NCBI GenBank assembly: GCA_003024785.1
Contig: PUQB01000321.1
Location: 97,501 to 161,500, forward strand
DNA from: Selaginella tamariscina
Taxonomy: Eukaryota; Streptophyta; Lycopodiopsida; Selaginellales; Selaginellaceae
Length of the DNA: 64,000 nt
Direction of reading: 5' to 3'
Position 1 is the stretch's first letter, and each line of letters opens with the position of its first letter. A program made the translations under genes and the position numbers. Positions 55,321-64,000 of the stretch are shown here, one piece after another. The notes under the pieces were generated by a model that worked only from the letters and a program-made list of their open reading frames with translations, was not told the DNA's origin and did not search any database.

Positions 55321-56115
55321 AAGCTTGTTGATCCGGCTGCTGATGCTTTGCTACCTCTCATTCTTTGTCATGCTGCATTGTACCAGGTTTGTATTGGCGG
55401 TCCACGAGCTGCTCGCTGACCAACAACAACCTCGGTGGAGCGAGCCATTCCAAGTCCAACATAGCTGAGAAATGAGAGTCCATCATAAGTGAAATCTGAA
55501 CGAAAATGCACTCCTCACGGCGTTGAAGCATCCCCAGGTGAGCTTTTTTTTTGAATCTCACTTTGGCATCCCCTTTTCTGACCACACTGTCTAAACTGTA
55601 AGTCCCAATTCACCAGTCAGGCTCAAGGAGAACTCCACGGGTGGATGAAAGCAGTAAACCATGCCACATTCACCCCAGTCGTACGAGCAACCACCGTCTT
55701 GTACAAGCCATACGCTGTACGTACTCGTTCGTGGAGACAGGATTGGACCTGTAGAACACCTCTGAACTTCAGAGTCTGAAGTATATCCAGTAGTGTCCAG
55801 TAGGCATCGTCCCTCAGACACGGTTTGTCTGCTGTCAAGAGACACAGTTCCGTTTCGTCTTGCGTGCTAGACCGTTCAGAAGACATCATCATCGGATTCA
55901 TGAGATTCTTCAAGCTTGCACAAGCACATAAGTTCCGAATACTGTGGACCTCAAGCTTTGGCCCCTATATGTGCAGGTCGAACGACATGGACCTCAAGCA
56001 GCCTCAGCCCATGCTATTGACTCTGTCAGACAACATCGGGTTCCCTCACAGGCATCTCATTGCCGCACTTGCTTCGCTGACGACCCGGCTCGTTCACGGA
56101 CTCCAAGATTAGAGG
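55321..56115. other. GC-rich right end of the cassette, coding-like but unassigned
   Basis: Base composition stays as in the cassette up to about 56110. Overlapping frames are open: minus 55913-55623 (LTADKPCLRDDAYWTLLDIL) and 55845-55591, plus 55825-56112 (MSAVKRHSSVSSCVL). I cannot tell which is real. No terminal inverted repeat or target duplication was identified. Confidence 0.4.
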
Positions 56116-56221
56116 ATGTGTGCTCAGTAAAAGGATTTTCACATACACATGCACACAATATGAGAATATAGTTTGATTAGAATATTAATTAACATTTATA
56201 TTGTTAATTATACATAGAAGT

Positions 56222-56285
56222 ATGTGCTATTAAGCTAAGAAGAATGTTGCTATCTGGTTACATTAGACCAGATTAGAATGGTCTC
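56222..56285 (+). pseudogene. PUS1 exon 2 fragment, inverted relative to the gene
   Basis: 'AAGCTAAGAAGAATGTTGCTATCTGGTTACATTAGACCAGATTAGAA' matches the exon (KKNVAIW) with mutations, on the plus strand, immediately right of the cassette. Confidence 0.6.
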
Positions 56286-58912
56286 AATTATGTGTGTGTG
56301 TGTGTGTGAGCGCGCGTGCATAATGGGATCGTATAATGTCAAAGAAACTGTAAAAATATTGTCAAAGTTTCGTTGAAATTGAAAACGTGTTATTGCTAAC
56401 CATTTTTAAAATAGCTTAATTAACTCGATTTATGCTCATTTTATTCATAATTTACCATATTTATATACTTATATATTGTTATTATGTGTGTACATATGTA
56501 GAAAACCATATGTGTGTGTGTGTGTGTATACATGTATGTATGTATGTATGTATGTATATGTGTGTGTGTGTAAAGTAGCATATTTATACTTTAATTATTA
56601 TAATAATAGATTAATAATACAGTAGTTTAAATAAAAAATAGGATATATATAAAAATTACATTTCACACACTTGAATCATTAATACACTACATTAATTATA
56701 ATTTAAATTTATTTTTATTATTTTTAATTAAATTTCATAGATACAAATTTGATTACTTTTAATTAACTTTCAAGGTGAAGTAAAAGTTTTATTACAAGTG
56801 CAAAGAGTATAATAAACTCAAAACCATCCGATTAAGGTATATTTTTAATGTATACATTATTAAAATGTTTTAATTTTCTGTTTATTAAACAAATTTTAAA
56901 TCTGAATTAAATTTAAAACATTTAATTAGAAATATATTACAATGTAGGTATATTAATTAAACACTAAATCATTATTAATATAATATAATTTTATATAATT
57001 AACTTCTTAAGTAAAATTTGCAATTTAAGCATCTGTAAAATATATTACACCATGGGAATTTTAAATTCCTCTTTAAAAACCTAGGGTCTGTAAGTAATAA
57101 TAATATATATATATATATAACTTTTCCTAACTAGCTAACTAACTAATATATACAGTAATATCTTAATTTATATTTATAAATGTGAAACATGAAATGTAAC
57201 CGAGATTGTTAAATTATATGTTATTACAATATAAGATAATTGAAATTTTGATCTCAAAATAGCTTAATAACATTCCTATATATAGTATACAGTCGTATAT
57301 TTAAAGTCACATGTAAAGACGTAAATGCACTATATACATACATTATATATATATTTGACTTGTACATTTGTGCAAATTTATCATTTTTATTACTTATTTA
57401 ATTTTAAATTAATGCAAATTTTAATAAGACGTTATATATAATAACATTTTTCACTAACTCCCACCAGGGTATATTTTATTAAGTGCAAATGTTAAAATTT
57501 ATCATATTCACTACGCTTAAGTTAATCTGATGTCCAAACCTTACTGAAAATGCAGCCTATGTCATATATGTGTGTGTAGAACTGACATTATGACATATAT
57601 AGAGATATACGGTACAAATGTGTACTAAGGCAGACTTAATGCAAAGACTCGACATGGAATCTACACACACGTTACTCGTTCTAGAATGATTATGCAATCT
57701 ATTGATTGAGATTTAAAATACTAAAAATAAGATAGACTTTTACTATACATAATATTTAAATGTAATAAATAAATATAAAACTTTACAAACAGCTGTCTTT
57801 ATTAATTTAGAAAAATTATATTAGAACTTAGAACAATTATTAACAAACAGGTGTCGATTCGTTTCGTTAAGGATGTAAAAAGACTTGCAAATTAAAAACG
57901 AAGAAGCTTTGTCATGCATATTTAAAATTAGTTTTAATTAGCATATTAATAATTTCAATTAAATCAGTTAACTTCACATCATCATAAAACAGTTTTTCAC
58001 ATTAAAGGATTTTTAAACTCACAGAGATAAAGTAGAAACTTTAAACTCACAGAGATAAAGTAGAAACTTAAAACTCACAAATCGTACACAATAGACATTC
58101 ATACCCACAAACATTATGTAGCATATATTACATATATCCATGAGAGAGATATTCCTACATATTCAACATCTACTTATTAAGATATTATATTAGTCTATAT
58201 AATACATTAAATGGAACAGAAGCAGCTTATTTTCTCATATGAATATTATTTATTAGTTAATTAATTATAGTGATAATAAGTACGAAATTTGAAATCACCA
58301 AAAATTCCATCGAATATTTCCGTACTTAGTCACCAAACGTCTACATAATGCTAATGTACTGGGGAGATTTTATAATGTGAAATAATCATTTAAATATTTC
58401 CAGAGTTTTTACTATTGATGATGATTGTATTAATGTTAAATTATTACAATTTACAAATTTACAATTCAAATGAACATACTCAGATATTTGCTTTCTTTTT
58501 TATTTTTATTTTTAATATATTGTTATTGTTTTATTTCATTTAAATTTTATTTTTCAAAATACACTCGATGTAATAAAACGCTTTGCTACGTTTCTAATGA
58601 AGTTATAAAATTTAACGGAAGAAGACAGCTCACATTATATTGTAACATTTCAAGTCCACAAAGTATTTATATATTACAAATTATTCATATTATACACACA
58701 CGTACAGACGGCATGCAAACAAGTGTATACATCAAATAATTACTATTACTGAATGATGAGAATGTCCATCTATGTTTATATGTGTGTATATGCACTCTAA
58801 ATAAACTCACACTCATAATTGCATTGTGTGTGTGTGCGTTAAAAGTGCATGTATTTCTGACATAAGCAGTGAGGATACAGATGAAGCAAACCACGTTACT
58901 TATTGGTGTGTG

Positions 58913-58961
<49 letters not shown>

Positions 58962-59477
58962 TATATAAGACTAACTATGTATGTATTTATATTTAATTGA
59001 TAATACTCAACATCAATATATACATTAATAAATATATTTACACATTAATAGAGATATACATATGAATCATGATAGAAAACTAATTTGTAAACGTTTGACA
59101 TCAAATTAGTTTTTCACGTTTGGATGACCCAAAACGGCGTTTGAATGTTTTTATAAATGTATTTTTAATTTTAATTTTATTAAATCACCAGAAAATCAAA
59201 TAACTAAAAACTAAAAACTACAAAACCCAAACGCATTTTGCACTTTTCCGCGTCAAGATAATGTAACAAAACTAAAATGACTGTAAACATAAAAATAAAA
59301 ACGAAATAAAATGGGCAAAAATCCGTTCCATGGGGATTCCGCATTTAAATTTAAGTCATTTATAAATTGATTTAAATCAACAAAGCAATAATATTTATCA
59401 ATTTCAATAACTTTTGACAATATGTTACAGTTTATTTGACATTATACAATCTCATTTACGCAAACACACACAGTTGA

Positions 59478-59550
59478 GACCTTTCTAATCTGTTCTAGCA
59501 TAGCCCACCCAAATAGCAATATTCTTTTAAAATTGCTTAATAGCGCATAT
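59478..59550 (-). pseudogene. Decayed copy of PUS1 exon 2
   Basis: 'GACCTTTCTAATCTGTTCTAGCATAGCCCACCCAAATAGCAATATTCTTTT' reads KNIAIWVGYA on the minus strand, with stops on both sides. It lies about 120 bp beyond the SPATA17 stop. Confidence 0.65.
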
Positions 59551-59671
59551 TCTAATGTGTGCATACGTGCGTGCGTGCAAATCCTTTACATTGAATAACA
59601 TGACTTAAGATCCATCGGATGCTATATTAGATACACACACGTGTCTATATGTATATGAAACCTACCTTTGT

Positions 59672-61002
59672 TTAGGCTCCACAAGAGAACCTACGACGAC
59701 GAGGTACAGAAACAATGAACGGTTTAGATGGTATCTTCTGCCATATCTTCTTATCTTTCTTGGGGAGTTGGTATGGAGTCTGCATACGTATGGTAGGTTC
59801 CTGGTATAGATTTGTACGGTCCCTGAAATACGGATTGAAGTCCTCGTCCACGAACTGGTTCATTTTTCGATCCCTGTCTGCTTTCACTCTCTTCTCATAC
59901 TCAGTTACATATGGGCCTGCAGTTGTTATATAGTACTTTGATCTCCACAGTGGCGGTTTTCTTGGGAATTGTTTGAGGATCTTCACGTCTAATTTGCAGT
60001 TGCGGAATGTTCTTGCTTGCCTGATCTTGTCCTCTATTATGTTTGGCTCCCCAAGTACCTCAAGATACTTCGAGTAGTATAGTCCTGAATGGCACTCCGT
60101 GCTCAACTGCAATATACATATTAATATATTTCACGTGTCTTGTGTGTGCGTTTGCGTGTGTATACACCTCTTTCTCTCCTCCTCTAGATTTATACCGTCT
60201 TAATGTCTTAATGTGTATCTCTCTCTAACACACGACTTACAAAGTAATGAGTTGAATCCATGAAGTTATCAATATGCTCCTGAGTAGCTTGTTTAACACT
60301 TGAAATTTTAGATAACAACTGCGCTTTGTGCATCTTTATGAGCTCCTCTTTCAACTCATTTCCTGTGGCAAGTGCATCTTCCACAAACTCCTTGCGTGCG
60401 TAGAAGCTATGCACATATTTTCTGCTGTAATATCCTCGGTATTTCTTCTGTATCAAGGTGGCCATGTAATTGAAATACTCCATTCTGAGCTCTGCGTTTC
60501 TTTTCTTTGTAAAAGATGTGTGTCTTTCTCTCCCCAAGTGACCTCGAAACACTCTTTGAATATGCGTTGCTGCTGTGTTCCATCTTTTGAGTAATAGGTA
60601 CACCGCCTTTCTTCTCCATGCACACTGAAACAATATAGATTAATAAATAAATCAATCATTTAATTCATAGCAAATTAAAAGTTCAAGACTAGATTAAATG
60701 TGTGTGTGTGTGTTTCCGCACTCGTATGGACATACACATGCATAGAATACGGACATACACATGCATAGAATATATGTTATACACACAAGAAGATAAGAAC
60801 AGACCTGAAGAAGGATAACAGCATTGTATTCTTTATATCTATGTTCTTCAGCAAGCCTGAAATGGGTAAATGCACAGCACAAACAATAACTTATGGAGAT
60901 CTACCAACATTGGAAGAGAAATGAGGTTTTCTCTCACGTCGATCTATCAACATAAGCTTGTAGCATGCCTTCTAATCGCATCTTAGCTTGCCACATCTCC
61001 AT
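59672..61002 (-). CDS. SPATA17: SPATA17-like IQ-motif protein (complete, 4 exons)
   Basis: Exons 61002-60938, 60856-60805, 60624-60241 and 60106-59672 join in frame to 311 codons without any indel. It starts MEMWQAKMRLEGMLQAYVD. IQ calmodulin-binding motifs are AATHIQRVFRGHLGRERH and ATLIQKKYRGYYSRKYVH, with a degenerate one around AVILLQCAWRRK. A helical linker ends HYFLSTECHSGLYYSKY across the exon 3/4 junction, matching the conserved 'HYLLST...GIYNSPF' region of animal SPATA17 (about 360 aa). The C-terminus is basic (VPRRRRFSCGA). Known: SPATA17 is an axonemal/spermatogenesis protein of ciliated eukaryotes. Its presence implies motile sperm. The 5' leader contains AAACCCTAAACCCC. Truncated copies of exon 4 lie at 46.6 and 50.1 kb. 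Confidence 0.88.
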
Positions 61003-61019
61003 TTCTTCTTCTTCTCTCT

Positions 61020-61040
61020 CCTCTTCCCGGGGTTTAGGGT
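61020..61040 (-). promoter_or_regulatory. Telo-box in SPATA17 leader
   Basis: On the minus strand AAACCCTAAACCCC precedes the ATG by about 25 bp. A related GGGGTTTAGGG string recurs near 61102-61112. Confidence 0.5.
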
Positions 61041-61181
61041 TTTTACCCTTGCACCCGATCGTATCTCTAACCGTAACATGATCTTGGCCGTTCATTACCC
61101 GGGGTTTAGGGCTTAGATCTGTAAACCGTAACTCTATAATTCATGATATGGGTGTATGTAAGAGAGAGAGAGAGAGAGCAC

Positions 61182-61796
61182 CTTAATGAGAATTGCATCT
61201 GCAGCTGGGATTTCCTTTAACATATCACCGCCAACATGCTCCACACCTACATAAGAATCAACTCTAGATGTTCAAATATCTATATTCGCATCTAAATTTT
61301 ACGTACACATATCGACATGCTTAAAATGTATGTGTATATGTCTACAAACCTTGCAAAGCTGGAGCTTGTGCAATAACCTGTGGGAGATCAAAATTGATGC
61401 CTTTAAGTCCAGGGTTAGCAGCAACAATATAAACCGCCACCAACGTCTACAAGCGTGGAAATACCAGAAAACCCACTGTAGTTTTCAATGAGGTGTTTAA
61501 GATTAGCTTTGCTATATGAATCGAGCCCTTGGTTTAGCACTTGATTAAGGCTCACATTTTTCCTGGCCATTGTAAAACACGTCTTCCCCATGTGCCTTTG
61601 CGTCTTTAATACATTCATATATGTGGTTGTATGCTCTCTGTAACTAAGAAAAGTGCCAACATAGGCCCCAGGTTTTGTGTGATTAGTCCCTTGCCTGATG
61701 CCATACCTGCAAGCAAGCGCGCGTGTGTGTTTTGTATATTGTATTGTAAGTGCTTTAACTTAATCTTTTATATTATATGCTACACGTCAATTAACA

Positions 61797-61838
<42 letters not shown>

Positions 61839-62030
61839 CTGATTTCAATAGTTTTTGCTCCACAAAGACATCTTCAAGCACCAAATCTGATGGAAGTCAG
61901 TGTTCTTAGCAGATATATGTTTAGCGATCTCCTGAACACTTAAAATGCATTACCATTGGATGATTCTTGCTTTGCTATTAAATCTGGAATCCCAAGTTTG
62001 ATAACAGTCTTCAGACCCAAAAAACTTCGT
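61182..62030 (-). pseudogene. Decayed, 3'-truncated caffeate-type O-methyltransferase
   Basis: Minus-strand remnants run in protein order: SLRT-like 'KTVIKLGIPDLIAK' of the dimerisation domain (about 62015-61965), frames around 61910-61850 and 61710-61620 (PGAYVGTFL), VLNQGLDSYSKANLKHLIEN and STLVDVGGG of the SAM-binding site (61545-61430), NPGLKGINFDLPQVIAQAP (61420-61370) and GVEHVGGDMLKEIPAADAIL (61250-61183). After the last exon there is a donor, but the SPATA17 gene begins within 180 bp. No room is left for the catalytic His region (usually HDWSDE). Several frameshifts and a deletion after the SAM motif make it non-functional. Confidence 0.7.
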
Positions 62031-62392
62031 TATGTCTATTTATATATTTTATATTATTATATATAAAACCTGTATTATATATTTATTGAAATATATTTTA
62101 TGATGAAGAGATAAATATTCATAATCGTTTCTATCCGAGGGCTGAAATTGCATTCAAGATGTTGATATTTATTCCAAAGTGACTTACATGCCAAGTTTGA
62201 ATGCACGAGTTGGCCTGTGTAATACGCGCGCAGATGTGTGTAGACTGAGATGTATTGAAGACCACAGATGCTTATAAAGGAATTTAAATTTTACTTAAAA
62301 GCTTTTTAATATAAATTTTATTCTTAGATAAAAAGGATATGCTCAATGTAAAAGAATAGAACCCCTTAGGGTTTCGTGTTCCTAATCCAGCA

Positions 62393-62653
62393 ATGACGTG
62401 CGAGTGTGACGCGCTGCTGTGCAGGTTGACGAAGAGAGGATGCAACTGCATATCAACTGTAGTAACCGGTGTGACAAACACCGCGGTTGGTAAACTGTTG
62501 GTTAAGGCGTCGGATAACAAGCTGGTTGTGGGGGCGCTTATTGTGGGAGCTTTTTTGTACTTGGGAAAACAGACCACAGAGTTAAAGGAGGCGATCAAGA
62601 GCTTAGAAAAGAATAATTTTTTTTTAATGAATTTTATTTCGACTTTCAGTTAA
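62393..62653 (+). CDS. Small Cys-rich N-terminus / single-helix membrane protein, unknown
   Basis: An 86-codon ORF starting MTCECDALLCRLTKRGCNC, with a hydrophobic helix (LVVGALIVGAFLYLGK) at about 46-61 and a charged helical end (KEAIKSLEKN). It follows a TTAGGGTTTCG telo-box string at 62368, and its codon texture differs from the surrounding AT-rich DNA. Family not recognised. The last 10 residues run into a T-rich stretch, so an intron donor near 62615 is possible. It might be an upstream exon of the methylesterase gene, but no clean splice supports that. Confidence 0.5.
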   Translation: MTCECDALLCRLTKRGCNCISTVVTGVTNTAVGKLLVKASDNKLVVGALIVGAFLYLGKQTTELKEAIKSLEKNNFFLMNFISTFS

Positions 62654-62824
62654 TAATCTTAATATATCAGTGTCTATATATAACATGGCCGGTAATAGTG
62701 ATGTTTACGTATAAGTAAACCGTAGATTTTGACTTAACATAAAGCTTAAACAAATGTTTTCTTAAATCTTTGTTTAAATATAATCTAGTTTTATTGATTC
62801 ATTAGCGGTATCATTTTGTTTTAG

Positions 62825-63525
62825 TTCACGTAGCTCATGGTGCGTGGTGTTGTATAAAGTTATTACAAGATTACAACAAGTAGGACACAGAGTATGCAAT
62901 CGATTTAACAAGTGCTGGCATAAACAATGAAGAAGCTTCATTAGTTGGTACTTTGGGAATTATGCAAAGCCTCTCATTCAGCTTATGCAGAAATTACCCT
63001 ATAATCACAAGGTAATCTTAAGTATTAATCTTTCCATTTGTTTGCATATATTATCGCTTAGTTGGTCATAGTTTTGGTATGTCTTGGAACATTTTCCAAA
63101 GAGGTCCTTAAACACACACACACGCACGCACGCACGCACGCACGAACACAAACGCGCACACACACACCACAATGACCAAGTTTTAAGCAGCTCACAAGCA
63201 ATACAGAAGATAAGTATGCGAACGATGCACCAGTAGCATTTCCTTCAAGCTTGACCAAGTCCAGGGGTATATACAGTATATTCGTATGTATGGTAGATGC
63301 ATATTAATGTGTGTGTAAGAGAGAGATGCATAAATTCTAGTTAACAGACCTATACACACTCACACATGCATGCATATAACGGTGGTCGCGATGAAAACAC
63401 ACACGCACACACGTTTAATGTTTGGTAGGATGTGGAGCTAGCAAAGTTACTACTTAAACGTGCAGCTTTGTTTGATCCAAGTGTGGATTATACAGAGGAA
63501 AAATATGGATCTGTCCCAAGATAAA
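62825..63525 (+). CDS. Methylesterase-type alpha/beta hydrolase (partial, frameshifted)
   Basis: Exon 62825-63011 (after TTTTAG, before GTAATC) carries VAHGAW of the oxyanion region, VITRLQQVGHRV, DLTSAGINNEEASLVGTLG and a helix ending in NHK. Exon from 63062 has the nucleophile elbow GHSFG with the catalytic Ser. A segment at about 63180-63260 follows (DAPVAFPSSLTK). 63430-63523 reads ELAKLLLKRAALFDPSVDYT and YGSVPR, matching the lid/end region of plant MES proteins. Three or so 1-nt losses (about 62857, 62899, 62961) break frame. Known: MES enzymes hydrolyse methyl salicylate, methyl jasmonate or methyl-IAA. The final exon with the catalytic Asp/His pair was not found before the window ends, and the first exon is missing. 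Confidence 0.65.
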
Positions 63526-63758
63526 ATCGCTAAAGAGACCTAAATAAAATTTTACATATACATAGACATACATGCGTGTGCGTGTGTATGTGTGTGGTAT
63601 AACGTGTGTATGCACATGTACACTCGCCCTTGTGTGCGTGTGATGTATTATGATTATGTCAAGTAAGTGCAAGTTGATATATCCATATGCCACAAAGCTA
63701 TTTAATATGGTTATTAAATAATTATGTAGTGCGTATACATGCATACACGTTAAAGCCG

Positions 63759-63814
<56 letters not shown>

Positions 63815-64000
63815 AGGCTTTAGCAACTACGTGTATGTACACGTGTCTGTGTCCGTACCTGTCTTTTTCTGAGGCCGTACATTTCCATGTCTTTGATGCT
63901 CTCTATCTCATGCACATTGTGATTCCCCAACATACATTTCGACCATGTTGGATTGAGTTATGAAGAACAACACGCCTATGTGTATGTATTCTGGTGTTAT
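63526..64000. other. Simple-sequence rich end of window
   Basis: Contains TG-rich sequence and about 27 TA units (63758-63811). No exon recognised. Confidence 0.5.

Larger units (their letters stand above)
56150..59660 (+). repeat. Segmental duplication copy 5, split from its left part by the cassette
   Basis: Contains the block order of copies 1 and 2: 'TTTTATTACAAGTGCAAAGAGTAT' at 56787, 'CAGTCGTATA' at 57291, 'CTCGTTCTAGAATGATTATGC' at 57674, 'ACATTATGTAGCATATAT' at 58110, then on to the 59480 PUS1 trace and the real SPATA17 exon. The matching left flank (50900-51130) ends where the GC-rich cassette begins. Confidence 0.7.

Noticed and set aside
51140..56160. Terminal inverted repeats or target-site duplication for the GC-rich cassette
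   Set aside because: I compared the two borders by eye and found no convincing match, so ends are given only by base composition and loss of the flanking repeat.

Overview
The window looks like AT-rich nuclear DNA of a land plant. It has split genes with GT-AG introns (mostly about 70-250 bp), a WRKY factor, a plant-type receptor-like kinase, a salicylate/jasmonate-type methylesterase fold, telo-box (AAACCCTAA) 5' leaders, and very many (TG)n, (GA)n, (TA)n and (CGTG)n microsatellites. One complete gene encodes SPATA17, an axoneme/sperm IQ protein that plants without motile sperm would not be expected to keep. I therefore infer a seed-free plant (bryophyte, lycophyte or fern); the species is not identifiable by eye.

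Layout. 0.75-1.3 kb (-): small membrane-anchored hevein-domain protein. 1.3-5.5 kb: repeat-rich spacer. 5.7-10.6 kb (+): about 20-exon FYRN/FYRC plus WD40-like protein, convergent with 10.6-12.1 kb (-), a plastid-type FAD amine-oxidase-like enzyme. 13.4-15.2 kb (-): coding-like exons of an unidentified gene. 16.7-18.5 kb (-): intact group IIc WRKY. 19-33 kb: gene-poor, with a diverged tandem array (25.06-26.56 kb) and an intronless, decayed importin-alpha pseudogene (28 kb). 33.2-35.3 kb (-): receptor-like kinase. 36.1-39.0 kb (-): ten-exon tRNA pseudouridine synthase (TruA/PUS1 family). 38.9-51.1 and 56.1-59.7 kb: nested segmental duplications carrying decayed pieces of the first PUS1 exons, the last SPATA17 exon and a Ty3/gypsy RT. 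51.2-56.1 kb: a GC-rich cassette with a divergent Ulp1-like protease and a Crinkler/RHS-like P-loop ATPase-nuclease, inserted into the duplicated DNA. 59.7-61.0 kb (-): SPATA17. 61.2-62.0 kb (-): O-methyltransferase remnant. 62.4 kb (+): small membrane ORF. 62.8-63.5 kb (+): methylesterase-like gene.

Most of the genes do unrelated jobs, as is usual in plant nuclear DNA. Two themes tie the window together. First, many recognisable exons carry isolated 1-nt losses, while WRKY, SPATA17 and the hevein gene are clean; either the assembly has residual indel errors or several genes are decaying. Second, the right half records repeated local duplication of gene pieces, split by a foreign-looking GC-rich mobile cassette whose divergent promoters share a dense GATAC/GTATC motif cluster.
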